64,000 bases of DNA from AP-15 sp963833745 (GCA_963833745.1 CAWHZD010000006.1:310001-374000), one strand, 5' to 3'; shown: positions 27,235 through 36,264, numbered from the stretch's first letter. The notes: a model not told the origin generated them from the letters alone. Translations and numbers: made by a program.

Positions 27235-28734
27235 ATGGACATAGCAACTGCGCATGCACGCTTGGGTAATGCTGCTTCCGCCTTTCTTGCCGGCAAGCAC
27301 CAATTGCTGATCGACGGCAAATGGGTCGATGCCAAATCGGGCAAAAAGTTCGATGTCTTCGATCCGGCGACGGGACAGGCGATCGCCGCTGTCGCCGAGG
27401 CGGATGCCGCCGATGTCGAGGAGGCGGTCAAGGCGGCACGCCGCGCTTTTGAGACCGGGCCGTGGTCGCGAATCTCGCCGCAGGATCGCTGCAAGCTGAT
27501 CTGGAAGCTTGCCGACCTGCTCGAAACCCATGCCGATGAGATCGCCGAGATCGAGTCGCTCGACAACGGCAAGCCGATCCGCGACGCGCGCAACGTCGAC
27601 CTGCCCGGCTCGTATGAAATTCTGCGCTACATGGCCGGTTGGGCGACCAAGATCAACGGCGAGACGATCACCGTCTCCGCGCCCGGCGACTGGCACGCGT
27701 ACACCTTGCGCGAGCCGGTCGGGGTCGTCGGCCAGATCATCCCGTGGAATTTTCCGCTGATGATGGCGGCGTGGAAGATCGCGCCGGCGCTCGCCGCCGG
27801 CTGCACGATCGTGCTGAAGCCGGCCGAGCAGACCCCGCTTAGCGCGATCCGCCTTGGGCAGCTGATCCAGGAAGCCGGCTTCCCGCCCGGCGTCGTCAAC
27901 ATCTTGACCGGGTTCGGCGAAACCGCAGGTGCGGCACTCGCCGCGCATCCGGATGTCGACAAGGTCGCTTTTACCGGCTCGACCGAGGTCGGCAAGCTGA
28001 TCGTGCAGGCGGCCGCCGGCAATGTGAAAAAGGTCTCGCTCGAACTCGGCGGCAAATCGCCGGCGATCGTCTTTCCCGACGCCGACATGGAGGTCGCGAT
28101 CGCCGGCACGTCGAGCGCGATTTTCTTCAACATGGGGCAGTGCTGCACCGCCGGATCGCGACTCTATGCGCATAAAAGCGTGTTCGACCGGCTGATGCAG
28201 GGCGTCGCCGACAACGCCGGCAAGATCAAGGTCGGCCACGGGCTCGATCCCGAAACCCAGATCGGACCGCTGGTGTCCGACGAGCAGTTCCGGCGGGTGA
28301 CCGGCTATCTCGATGCCGGCCGGCAGCAGGGCGCGCGGGTCGTGACCGGCGGCGGCCGGGTCGGCGATGCCGGGTATTTCGTGCAACCGACGGTGCTGAC
28401 CGACACCAACCCGAACATGTCGGTGGTTCGCGAGGAGATCTTCGGGCCGGTCGTATGCGCGATCCCGTTCGACGACGACGATCTCGACCGCATCGCCCGC
28501 ACTGCCAACGACACCAGCTATGGCCTCGCCGCGAGCATCTGGACGCGTGATCTCGGCATCGCCCACAAGCTGGCGCGCCGCATCAAGGCCGGCTCGGTGT
28601 GGATCAACACCCACAATTTCGGCGATCCGGCGCTGCCCTTCGGCGGCTTCAAGCAATCGGGCTGGGGCCGCGAAATGGGGTTCGAGGCGATCGAGCTCTA
28701 CACCGAAGTCAAATCAGTGGCGGCAGCCCTCTGA
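27235..28734 (+). CDS. NAD(P)-dependent aldehyde dehydrogenase (class ALDH1/betaine-aldehyde type)
   Basis: A 499-residue enzyme oxidising an aldehyde to a carboxylate. Intact motifs: IIPWNFPLMMAAWKIAPALAAGCTIVLKPAEQTPL (cofactor binding), FTGSTEVGKLI, the catalytic Glu in VSLELGGKSPAIVF and the nucleophile in NMGQCCTAGSRLY (two adjacent Cys). The C-terminal IEDDDLDRIARTANDTSYGLAASIWTRD-type segment is complete. A strong AGGAGG ribosome site lies before ATG. It is the second of three ALDH genes in this region. The substrate (for instance aromatic or fatty aldehyde) cannot be read from sequence. Confidence 0.93.
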   Translation: MDIATAHARLGNAASAFLAGKHQLLIDGKWVDAKSGKKFDVFDPATGQAIAAVAEADAADVEEAVKAARRAFETGPWSRISPQDRCKLIWKLADLLETHADEIAEIESLDNGKPIRDARNVDLPGSYEILRYMAGWATKINGETITVSAPGDWHAYTLREPVGVVGQIIPWNFPLMMAAWKIAPALAAGCTIVLKPAEQTPLSAIRLGQLIQEAGFPPGVVNILTGFGETAGAALAAHPDVDKVAFTGSTEVGKLIVQAAAGNVKKVSLELGGKSPAIVFPDADMEVAIAGTSSAIFFNMGQCCTAGSRLYAHKSVFDRLMQGVADNAGKIKVGHGLDPETQIGPLVSDEQFRRVTGYLDAGRQQGARVVTGGGRVGDAGYFVQPTVLTDTNPNMSVVREEIFGPVVCAIPFDDDDLDRIARTANDTSYGLAASIWTRDLGIAHKLARRIKAGSVWINTHNFGDPALPFGGFKQSGWGREMGFEAIELYTEVKSVAAAL

Positions 28735-28762
28735 CCCCCACGAGCGCGGCCTCAACTCTCTC

Positions 28763-28867
28763 CCGTCGCTCCCGCGAAAGCCGGAATCCCGGGGCCGGAG
28801 ACGCCTCGCTAGCCCCCTGTTCGGGCCACGGGCAGGCGCTGGACCCCCGCTTTCGCGGGGGCGACGG
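28763..28867. repeat. dispersed palindromic repeat, family A (copy 4)
   Basis: Left arm CCGTCGCTCCCGCGAAAGCC, central CCCCCTGTTCGGGCCACGGG, right arm CCCCCGCTTTCGCGGGGGCG then ACGG. It is very similar in layout to the copies at 8731 and 37462 and separates two aldehyde dehydrogenase genes. Confidence 0.85.
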
Positions 28868-28907
28868 AAACGTCCTTTCACCAGCACTCGATCGACGGGA
28901 GCAATTC

Positions 28908-30404
28908 ATGGCAATGCCACAGACCATCGAAGTCGTCAGGCATCCTTATGCCGACGGACAGCCCAAACGCATGCTGATCAACGGCGAGTGGGTCCGCGCC
29001 GCATCCGGCAAGACTTTCGAGAGCCGCAACCCGGCGACCAGCGAGCTGCTGGCCGCCGTCGCCGAGGGTGACAAGGAGGACATCGACCGCGCCGTCGCCG
29101 CCGCCCGTGCCGCTTTCGAAGGTCCGTGGAGCAAATTCAAGCCGTTTGAACCGCAGGCGCTGCTGCTCAAAATCGCCGAGCTGGTCGAGAAGCATTATGA
29201 AGAGCTCAGCATGCTCGACACGCTCGATATGGGCGCGCCGATCAGCCGCACTCTCGGCACCCGCCAGCGCGTGCTCGGCATGTTGCGCTGGTACGCCGGC
29301 ATGGCGACCTCGATCCACGGCGAGACAATCGAAAACTCGCTGCCGGGCGAGTATTTCTCCTACACCCTGAAGGAGCCGGTTGGCGTCGTCGGCGCGATCA
29401 TCCCGTGGAACGGCCCGCTTGGCGCCACGATCTGGAAGGTCGGCCCAGCGCTCGCTACCGGCTGCACAATCGTGCTGAAGCCGGCCGAAGAGGCGCCCTT
29501 GACATCGCTCCGCCTTGGCGAGCTGTTTCTCGAAGCCGGCGTGCCGCCGGGAGTGGTCAACATCGTGCCGGGTTATGGCGAGACCGCCGGCGCAGCACTC
29601 GCCGCCCATCCCGGCGTCGACAAGGTCGCGTTCACCGGCTCGCATCTGACCGGACAGCTGATCGTCCAGGCGTCGGCCGGGAACCTCAAGCGCGTGTCGC
29701 TCGAACTCGGCGGCAAGTCGCCCGACGTCGTCTTTGCCGACGCCGATCTCGAAACCGCCGTACCGGGCGCCGGTATGGCGGTGTTTGCCAATTCCGGGCA
29801 GATCTGCAGCGCCGGCACGCGCCTCTTTGTCGAGCGCAAGATTTACGACGAATTCACCGGCCGCGTCGCCGAGTTCGGCAAGGCGCTCAAGGTCGGCAAC
29901 GGCGCCGATCCCGACACCCAGATCGGCCCCTTGGTCTCCGAGCAGCAGCTCGAACGCGTCACCGGCTATCTCGCCGCCGGCCGGCAGGAGGGCGCGCGGC
30001 CATTGACCGGCGGCGAGCAGCTGACCGACGGGCCGTTCGCCAAGGGATACTTCGTGCCGCCGACGGTCTTCGCCGATGTCCGTGACGACATGCGCATCGC
30101 CAAGGAAGAAATCTTTGGCCCGGTGATTTCGGCGATCCCGTTCACCGATGTCGACGAGGTCGTCCGCCGCGGCAACGCCACCACCTTCGGGCTCGGCAGC
30201 GGCGTGTGGACGCGCGACGTCAGCAAAGCACACAGATTGGCCAAAGGGCTGCGCGCCGGCTCGGTGTGGATCAATTGCTACCAGGCGATGGACCCGGCGG
30301 TGCCGTTCGGCGGCTACAAGATGAGCGGCTATGGCCGTGAGTCCGGCATCCAGCAGATGGAACAGTACTTGAACGTCAAAGCGGTTTGGATCAAGACAGC
30401 GTAG
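28908..30404 (+). CDS. NAD(P)-dependent aldehyde dehydrogenase
   Basis: A 498-residue aldehyde dehydrogenase. ATG at 28908 (MAMPQTIEVVRHPYADGQP) is chosen since the longer upstream frame would run through the family A repeat. Key residues are present: IIPWNGPLGATIWKVGPALATGCTIVLKPAEEAPL, catalytic Glu in VSLELGGKSPDVVF, nucleophile Cys in NSGQICSAGTRLFV. It is about as long as the 27235 protein and clearly related to it, but not identical, so the two are separate paralogs rather than a recent duplication. It is followed by a ModE-type regulator gene. Confidence 0.93.
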   Translation: MAMPQTIEVVRHPYADGQPKRMLINGEWVRAASGKTFESRNPATSELLAAVAEGDKEDIDRAVAAARAAFEGPWSKFKPFEPQALLLKIAELVEKHYEELSMLDTLDMGAPISRTLGTRQRVLGMLRWYAGMATSIHGETIENSLPGEYFSYTLKEPVGVVGAIIPWNGPLGATIWKVGPALATGCTIVLKPAEEAPLTSLRLGELFLEAGVPPGVVNIVPGYGETAGAALAAHPGVDKVAFTGSHLTGQLIVQASAGNLKRVSLELGGKSPDVVFADADLETAVPGAGMAVFANSGQICSAGTRLFVERKIYDEFTGRVAEFGKALKVGNGADPDTQIGPLVSEQQLERVTGYLAAGRQEGARPLTGGEQLTDGPFAKGYFVPPTVFADVRDDMRIAKEEIFGPVISAIPFTDVDEVVRRGNATTFGLGSGVWTRDVSKAHRLAKGLRAGSVWINCYQAMDPAVPFGGYKMSGYGRESGIQQMEQYLNVKAVWIKTA

Positions 30405-30469
30405 GCAAAGGGCGGCGGCAGTTTCCTTGAGGACGCTGCCGCGCGCCGATTCCGGCACAAGGCCATGCC

Positions 30470-30871
30470 ATGCCAAGGCTCACCCTGCGCATCGATTTTG
30501 ATCAAGACCGTGCCATCGGCCCGGGAAAGATCAAGTTGTTGGAGCTGATCGACAAATATGGGTCGATTTCCGAGGCCGGACGTCAGATGGGTATGTCTTA
30601 TCGGCGCGCCTGGGTTCTCGTCGACAATCTGAACCGGTGCTTTCGTGCGCCGGTGGTGGCCTCGCAAGCCGGAGGCCAGCATGGCGGCGGCGCGTCTTTG
30701 ACCGAATTCGGCTCTGCGGTCGTGCAGCACTACCGGGCCGTCGAGAGCGCTGCGCAGACGGCCAGCGCCGCGCATATCGACGCGTTGGCGGCGGCGCTTG
30801 CCGAAAGGACGGCGCCGGCAAGCGAAACCGCCGGTCGCAAGCCGCGGCGGCTGGCGCTGAGCGTGACCTGA
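30470..30871 (+). CDS. ModE-type winged-helix regulator (DNA-binding domain only)
   Basis: A 133-residue protein whose first 90 residues, IDFDQDRAIGPGKIKLLELIDKYGSISEAGRQMGMSYRRAWVLVDNLNRCF, match the N-terminal winged helix-turn-helix of ModE. The C-terminal molybdate-binding (TOBE) domains of full-length ModE are absent and are replaced by an Ala-rich tail (about residues 95-133). Short ModE relatives exist and are annotated as LysR-type or winged-helix regulators. It could control nearby molybdenum-linked genes, but no target site was identified. Start at ATG 30470. Confidence 0.85.
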   Translation: MPRLTLRIDFDQDRAIGPGKIKLLELIDKYGSISEAGRQMGMSYRRAWVLVDNLNRCFRAPVVASQAGGQHGGGASLTEFGSAVVQHYRAVESAAQTASAAHIDALAAALAERTAPASETAGRKPRRLALSVT

Positions 30872-31049
30872 CCCGGCAGGCGAACCAGCGCCGGGGTTGC
30901 TTTTGCTGCTCGACCCGAAGCCGCGGTCCCTCGGCTCTACGGGACATCGAGACGAGCACAAAGCCTCGGGACCGGCGTTCCACCCAGGTCAAAATCTCCG
31001 GCTAGAGGAGCATTTGTAGTGACCGCGATCGAACTCCCGGACCGACCCT

Positions 31050-31223
31050 GTTATCGCTCGGCGCTACCGCGTCGTATCGCTCGAGACCCACGCCGACATC
31101 CCGGACATCGTCTGGGCCGATGACGCGACGGGTTGCTACGGAGTGCTGGGCAGAGATGCCAAAGGAAAGCGGATCGTCGTCGAGCGGTCTGGGCCGATAA
31201 GGATCGTCAGCGCGCGCAGATGA
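31050..31223 (+). pseudogene. small uncharacterised coding remnant
   Basis: One frame ending at TGA 31221-31223 reads RRYRVVSLETHADIPDIVWADDATGCYGVLGRDAKGKRIVVERSGPIRIVSARR. It has codon character of a real protein, but no ATG, GTG or TTG starts it. A GTG at 31019 with a GAGGAG-like site upstream reads in another frame (MTAIELPDRPC), so a frameshift near 31050 would join them. No family was recognised. Confidence 0.4.
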
Positions 31224-31257
31224 CCTTGGACCCGGCTCGAATTCGGCAAGGGAGCCG

Positions 31258-32136
31258 TCAGCTGCCGACGCGCGCATGCTCCGCGCCGAACCCCGCTGGC
31301 CGCCGGGCAAGCACGATCTTTTGCGCCGAGCGGCCAAAGAAGTGATAGCCCGATCCGCCCTCGGCGAGCAAATCGAGAAACGCATCGGGCTCGGTAATCC
31401 GGACGCAGCCGAGAACATTGGCGCCGCGAGCGAGAAAGGCGTCGGGCAGCATCCCGACCGTCGGCCCGACGATCGTGACGCGCGCCTCGGGCTGAGCCAA
31501 CGCCAGCAGGTCTGCTAGCGTGGCGTTGACCAGAGTCGAGCCGGTGATCAACAGCACATCGGCCCGCGGCACGATTTCCGCGGCCTGCTCCACCGGGCGA
31601 AAGTACGGCAGCTCGTCCGGTTTGAGCGTGGCGGGATCCTGCTCCAGCACCAGAAAGGATTGCCCGCGCCGCTTCAATTCCTTGAGAAACGGGACGAACG
31701 CCCCGACCACGACGACTTGATCGTCGCTGCGGATTTCGGTCGCGTCGAAGGCGTCGACGCCGAGACGCAGCTCGATTTGGGGATGGGGCCGGCGCTGCCA
31801 GCAGCATTCGGCGAGAGCGTTGATTGTGGCGATCCCGACCGCGCGCCGGACCCCGTGGCCGGCCAGCGCCTCGCGCGCCAGATCAGCAGCGGCGCGGCCG
31901 CGCAATTTTCCGGGAAACGGCATCGCCATCGCCGAACTCGGACAGCACACCGCCTCGGGGATCGTCTTGATCGGCGTCGCGCACGCGCCGGCGGCGCCGT
32001 TGCTGAGCTTGACGCCGGTAAAAAACAGCCCGACGACCGCGCGCTCGACGGTGATTTCGTCAAGATCCGCGCCGAGGATCGTGCCGACCGTCGCTATCGT
32101 CTCGCTCAGGATCGAGCTTTGCTCTGCTTGCGTCAT
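31258..32136 (-). CDS. DUF364/DUF4213 protein (putative metal-chelation Rossmann fold)
   Basis: A 292-residue protein starting MTQAEQSSILSETIATVGTIL. The N-terminal part (VGLFFTGVKLSNGAAGACATPIKTIP) fits DUF4213, and the rest (RSDDQVVVVGAFVPFLKELKRRGQSFLVLEQD ... VLLITGSTLVNATLADLLALAQPEARVTIVGPTVGMLPDAF) fits DUF364. The pair of domains makes a protein proposed to chelate heavy metals and seen near molybdenum or cobalamin genes in other bacteria. The longer upstream reading frame is ignored because the family starts here. Function is unproven. Confidence 0.85.
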   Translation of the reverse strand: MTQAEQSSILSETIATVGTILGADLDEITVERAVVGLFFTGVKLSNGAAGACATPIKTIPEAVCCPSSAMAMPFPGKLRGRAAADLAREALAGHGVRRAVGIATINALAECCWQRRPHPQIELRLGVDAFDATEIRSDDQVVVVGAFVPFLKELKRRGQSFLVLEQDPATLKPDELPYFRPVEQAAEIVPRADVLLITGSTLVNATLADLLALAQPEARVTIVGPTVGMLPDAFLARGANVLGCVRITEPDAFLDLLAEGGSGYHFFGRSAQKIVLARRPAGFGAEHARVGS

Positions 32137-32343
32137 GTAACCTCGCTGATCTTGGGGTAATCCTGCTGCGCCCGGTTGGCAAGCATCCGTTCGCCCCCTG
32201 CCCTGCCTCGAAACCCTGGGGGAGAGCCTTCGTTGCAACTCGACCCGCCGCACACCCCTGCCCCGCTTTGCCGAGGGATTGTCGGATCACGCAAAAATAC
32301 GCATTGTGCGCTGTTTTGGCGCGGGCCGGGGAGTTTTACGAAG

Positions 32344-33537
32344 ATGAACATCGACAAAGCCGTCAACATCGAAGACCTGCATCGCATGGCGAAGCGGCGG
32401 CTGCCGAAAATCGCATTCGATTTTATCGAAGGCGGGCTCGAAGACGAGCGCGGCCTTGAAACCAACACCTCGGCGTTTCACAAGCACCAGCTGTTGCCCC
32501 GCTATCTCGTCGACGTGTCGACGCGCGACCAGTCGAAGACGATCTTCGGCCAAACCTTTGCGAGCCCGTTCGGGATCTCGCCGACCGGCGGGGCGGGGCT
32601 GTTCCGGTTTCACGCCGATTTGATGCTGGCTGAGGCCGCGCGCGACGCGAATATCCCCTACATCATGTCGGGCGCCAGCAACAATTCGATCGAGGCGGCA
32701 GCCAAGATCGCGCCAAAGAACCACTGGTACCAGCTCTATGCCGCGCGCGATCCGGCGATCAACGCCGATTTGATCCGGCGCACCGCCGATGCCGGGCTCG
32801 GCGCGCTGGTGCTGACCGTCGACACTCCGGTTGGGTCGAAGCGCGAGCGCAACATCAGGAACGGCTTTGGCAACATCCGCGGCGGACTGCTGCAGGCGCT
32901 GAGCCTGAAGCCGTCGATCCTGATGGAGGCGATGACCCATCCCGGCTGGATCGTCGAATACTTCAAGCGCGGCGGCGGCACGCCGGTGCTGGGCAACTGG
33001 CAGCCCTACGCGCCGGCGGGCGCGGATGCCGAAGAGGTCTACAAATTCGCCTCCTCGGTGCGCCCGTTCAACGCCCAGACCTGGCGCGACCTGGAGACCT
33101 ACCGCAAGCTGTTCCCGCGCGCCCTTGTCGTCAAAGGCATAATGAGCCCGGCCGACGCGTTGCGCTGCGTCGAGATCGGCTGTGACGGCATCCTCGTGTC
33201 GAACCACGGTGGGCGCCAGCTCGACCAGGCGCCGGGCTCGCTCGACGTGTTGCCGGCGATCAAGGCCGCGGTCGGCGACAGACTGACCCTGCTGCTCGAC
33301 AGCGGGGTGCGCCGTGGCGCCGACATCCTGATCGCGCTCTGCCTCGGTGCCGATTTCTGCTTCTTCGGCCGCCCGACTTTGTATGGCGCGGCCGCCGGCG
33401 GGCTGCCCGGCGTCAAAAAGGCGATCGACATCTTTGTCAACGAGATCGACCTGGTCATGGGCCAGATCGGCTGCCCAAGCCTCGACCAGCTCGGCCCCGA
33501 TTTCCTGTGGCAGGACGACTGGCAGCGCAACCGCTGA
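32344..33537 (+). CDS. FMN-dependent alpha-hydroxy-acid dehydrogenase, paralog 1
   Basis: A 397-residue flavoenzyme of the LldD (L-lactate dehydrogenase) family that oxidises 2-hydroxy acids. The (beta/alpha)8 barrel is complete: SPFGISPTGGAGLFRFHADLM and YIMSGASNNSIE bind FMN, VLTVDTPVGSKRERNIRNGF follows, and the catalytic-His region is CDGILVSNHGGRQLDQAPGSLDVLP followed by LLDSGVRRGADI. The C-terminus CPSLDQLGPDFLWQDDWQRNR matches the two paralogs at 36265 and 37662. Start MNIDKAVNIEDLHRMAKRRLP. Substrate could be lactate, mandelate or another hydroxy acid. Confidence 0.94.
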   Translation: MNIDKAVNIEDLHRMAKRRLPKIAFDFIEGGLEDERGLETNTSAFHKHQLLPRYLVDVSTRDQSKTIFGQTFASPFGISPTGGAGLFRFHADLMLAEAARDANIPYIMSGASNNSIEAAAKIAPKNHWYQLYAARDPAINADLIRRTADAGLGALVLTVDTPVGSKRERNIRNGFGNIRGGLLQALSLKPSILMEAMTHPGWIVEYFKRGGGTPVLGNWQPYAPAGADAEEVYKFASSVRPFNAQTWRDLETYRKLFPRALVVKGIMSPADALRCVEIGCDGILVSNHGGRQLDQAPGSLDVLPAIKAAVGDRLTLLLDSGVRRGADILIALCLGADFCFFGRPTLYGAAAGGLPGVKKAIDIFVNEIDLVMGQIGCPSLDQLGPDFLWQDDWQRNR

Positions 33538-33707
33538 TGCTCCCATTAGCCCGACTTGGCGTACCCGCCGCACCGCGCAGTCGAGGCCGGAAGCGCCCCA
33601 GAACGAGCAAGGGCGCGTTAATCTCACGAAGCCGGTTTTGTGGCGGATTCGAACCTGCAGGCGCGCCGCCGGCGTTTGGGGGTGACGGGGAACATGCTGT
33701 ACCGGGA

Positions 33708-34101
33708 TTAGGCGCTGGCCCTGGCGCGGCCACCTGCGGGTTGGAACTGGCCAGCCCGCGCCAGCAAACGGACGTCGGTGGCAGAGAGCGTCACGCTTTT
33801 TGAGTGGCTGACGTCAGCGGAGACGCCGAACAAGCCGGAAATAATGGCAGTTATACCCGCGCTTGCGCTCGCTTGATACGTGTCGCTTACGTTTCCTCCA
33901 TTGGACCTAATATCCTTTGACCCGGCGACGCATTTTGCACCCGCTTCCTCATGCAGAGAGCCGTCGCTGTAGACGTAGCCTAGCGGGCTATCCCCCCCCC
34001 CGTCCCGGGCGGCATGGCGACCATATTCGGGGCTGTCGTGCCATCGGTGATGCACGCCGCGGCGACAACGCAAATCGACGTGACTATTAACGATCGAACA
34101 C
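33708..34101 (-). pseudogene. decayed lipoprotein-like gene with a G10 tract
   Basis: From a GTG at 34101 (after GGAGGAAAGCC) a signal-like start MFDR + LIVTSICVVAAACITDGTTAPNM can be read only if one base is restored just after the fourth codon. The frame is lost again at a run of ten G (33992-34001 on the plus strand as C10). Downstream the frame GDSPLGYVYSDGSLHEEAGAKCVAGSK ... SASAGITAIISGLFGVSADVS leads to a stop at 33708. The lipobox-like AAAC suggests an exported protein. Two frame breaks and no known homolog make function unlikely. Confidence 0.5.
33992..34001 (-). repeat. homopolymer tract of ten G inside a coding remnant
   Basis: Ten consecutive C on the plus strand. Tracts of this length are rare in the rest of the window and mark a slippage-prone site; see the finding. 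Confidence 0.8.
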
Positions 34102-34236
34102 CAAGGCTTTCCTCCCCTTCCGATGACCCTTTAGTATAGCATGGTCAAGCCTGAAATTCCATCATCAGTTGACTAACAAATATCAATTTCTATCAAGAAC
34201 GTCCCGCATTGTAAGCGTAATACGGCGGCGTTCCGC

Positions 34237-35502
34237 GGTGACGTCAAAAGGTTTGTGTCAGCAGGAGAGGGGTGCTGATGCCCTGGTTAGAGTTTTCGTG
34301 ATTGAAGATGGCGAAGAGAATGCGGTCCATCGAGGTTCGGTCGGAGAAGACACCCATTGGCCTGGTACGCCGTCTGACTTCACGAAAGCGGCGCTCGATG
34401 GCATTGGTGGTGCGAACGGCTTTGCGCTGGGCCAGGGCTTTGTAGCGCCAGCAAGCGAGCAGTTCGTCGAGGTCGTCACGCAGGCAGGCGACCGCCCGGG
34501 GATAATCGGCTGCCCAGCGGTCGGCGAAGCGACGGGCTGCCGACCGCGCCCGCGGCACCGTGCCGGCATTCATGACGGCGTGCAGATCGGCCTTGACCGC
34601 CGGCTGGTCGGCAACCCGCACCTTGGCCAGGACATTGCGGATCTTGTGCGCCCAGCAGCGCTGCACCGGAACAGCCGGATAGGCGGTTGGCAGGGCGGCG
34701 AGCAGGCCCGCGCCGCCATCGACACAGATCATCTCGAGCGGGTCTCCGATCAGGCCGCGGCGGATCAGGTCGCCGAGGAAACGCTCCCATTCGGCGGCAC
34801 TCTCGCTGGCTGCCAGGCGGAAATCGATAACCTCCTTCTTACCGTCGGAACGCAGGCCGAGGGCAACCAGCACGGGGCGCCGGATCGCGCCGGCGCCGGT
34901 CCACGCCATCGAGCATCAGTACCCGATACTGATCGTTAAGCGGCCGCGCGTGAAAGGCGGCCACCACCGCATCGAGCTGCTTGGCCACCGTGCTGACGGT
35001 AGCCGGGCTGATCGGCCGCCCGAGGATCGGCAGCAAGGCCTCGCCGACTTTGCGCACCGAAAGCCCGAGGACAAAGCACGCCAGGATCATCCGATCCACT
35101 TGCTCGGGACGCCGCGCATAGGCGCGCACGACCGCAATCGGGGCGAACCGGCGGGTGCGAGGCACCGCCAGCTCGATGTCGCCAAGCTCGGTCAGCAGAT
35201 GGCGCCGATAAGAGCCATTGCGCCGGTCGACTTCGTCCATCGCCGCCATCCGATCGAGGTGCTGATCGATCGCCTGCGCCATCTGACCCTGCAGAATGGC
35301 GGCGATCGCCTCCCGGCCGAGCCCCCGGTAGCCCTCGCCCCATTCCAGTCCTTGCGCTTGCATGGCCTTCACGAACTCAAATGCCCTCGGTAAGCTTCGG
35401 ATCGTCACAGCCTGTGGCATTGGGGGTGCTCCATCTTGCGGACCTCAGCAATCCGCCGAGTACCCCCTCTCACCGCCCTGACACAAATCTCCGTACATCA
35501 CC
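34237..35502 (-). mobile_element. IS256-family insertion sequence with 9-bp target duplication; transposase frameshifted
   Basis: The ends are imperfect inverted repeats: the left begins GGTGACGTCAAAAGG and the right, read inward, begins GGTGATGTACGG; both then share TTTGTGTCAG. The element is flanked by GCGTTCCGC at 34228-34236 and again at 35503-35511, a 9-bp target-site duplication as expected for IS256. The transposase (minus) is a DDE/mutator-type protein: the N-terminal half (start 35420, MPQAVTIRSLPRAFEF) ends after VLMLDGVD, and the C-terminal half (down to 34244) has ICVDGGAGLL and the NAIERRFREVRRR catalytic Glu. A frame break near 34901, just after the first catalytic Asp, splits the two, so it should be inactive. 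Confidence 0.9.
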
Positions 35503-35553
35503 GCGTTCCGCAGGCCGCTCGACTAATGGCCAGCTGATGGCTATGTTGGGGGG

Positions 35554-35838
35554 ATGAGTACGCACAGCGTCGCCGAGGCCAAGAACCAGCTCTCGAAGCT
35601 GATCGATCGCGCTCTCGAGGGCGAAGGCGCCGTGATCACCCGCCGCGGCGAGCCGGTCGTCGAGTTGAAGCCGCTGCGACCGGCGCCGCGTGCGATCCCC
35701 GCCGTCCCCGCAACGCCGCGGCGAATAACCGAGGCCGATATCGAATGGTTGCGCGCCCGCCGGTCCCGCCTGCCACCGTCAAAGGTCGATGCTGCTACTC
35801 TTATTCGTCAAATGCGCGATGAGGAATGGGAACGGTAG
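35554..35838 (+). CDS. Phd/YefM-family antitoxin
   Basis: A 94-residue antitoxin: MSTHSVAEAKNQLSKLIDRALEGEGAVITRRGEPVVELKPL is the classical Phd/YefM DNA-binding N-terminus. The C-terminal half, less conserved, would wrap the cognate toxin. ATG at 35554, 42 bases past the IS256 target duplication. The next gene, a PIN-domain toxin, overlaps by 13 bases, the usual layout of a toxin-antitoxin operon, but the toxin is damaged (see next entry). Confidence 0.9.
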   Translation: MSTHSVAEAKNQLSKLIDRALEGEGAVITRRGEPVVELKPLRPAPRAIPAVPATPRRITEADIEWLRARRSRLPPSKVDAATLIRQMRDEEWER

Positions 35839-36193
35839 CCTGCTATCTCGACACCAACATCCTCGTCGCGTTGCTCACTCCCGAACCTTTCAGCGGACGG
35901 GCGGACACCTTCCTCCAAAGTGTTTCCGAGCCGCTGATCGTCAGTGATTTTGCAGTTGCGGAATTTTCTTCCGCAATGGCGCGGCGAGTGCGCATGCGCG
36001 AATTCACCTCCGAGCAGGCCGGTATCGCCCTTTCCGGGTTCGATACCTCATCCGGCGACTTGATCTGGCCCTGCGCACGCCCGATGCGCTGCACATCGCC
36101 ATCGCCAGCCGCCTCGATGCGACGTTGGTGACTTTCGACCGCGGCACGACCGCTGCGGCCCGCGGGCTCGGCATGGCGGTCGCGACGCCCTGA
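35826..36193 (+). pseudogene. VapC-type PIN-domain toxin with internal deletion
   Basis: Begins MGTVACYLDTNILVALLTPEPFSGRADTF and VSDFAVAEFSSAMARR, the N-terminal half of a PIN RNase with its first Asp and Glu. After QAGIALSGFDT the frame ends within 30 codons. A second frame, ending at TGA 36191-36193, carries the C-terminal half LDLALRTPDALHIAIASRLDATLVTFDRGTTAAARGLGMAVATP. About 20-25 residues between the two halves are absent, and the frames do not match, so a small deletion destroyed the gene. The catalytic Asp region D-x2-H-x-A is in the second part. Confidence 0.85.
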
Positions 36194-36264
36194 AAGGTTG
36201 TCGGCGGCGTTCCAAATCAGCATTCTTGGCCTGACCTGGCAGCTTTCAGCGAGCACCCGAGCCG

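Noticed and set aside
33630..33700. GGATTCGAACCTGCAGG looks like the T arm of a tRNA on the minus strand.
   Set aside because: The stem halves do not pair properly and no acceptor, D or anticodon arm can be built around it.
34237..35502. Programmed frameshift in the IS256 transposase.
   Set aside because: IS256 transposases are normally a single frame, and no slippery sequence with a following fold is visible near 34901.
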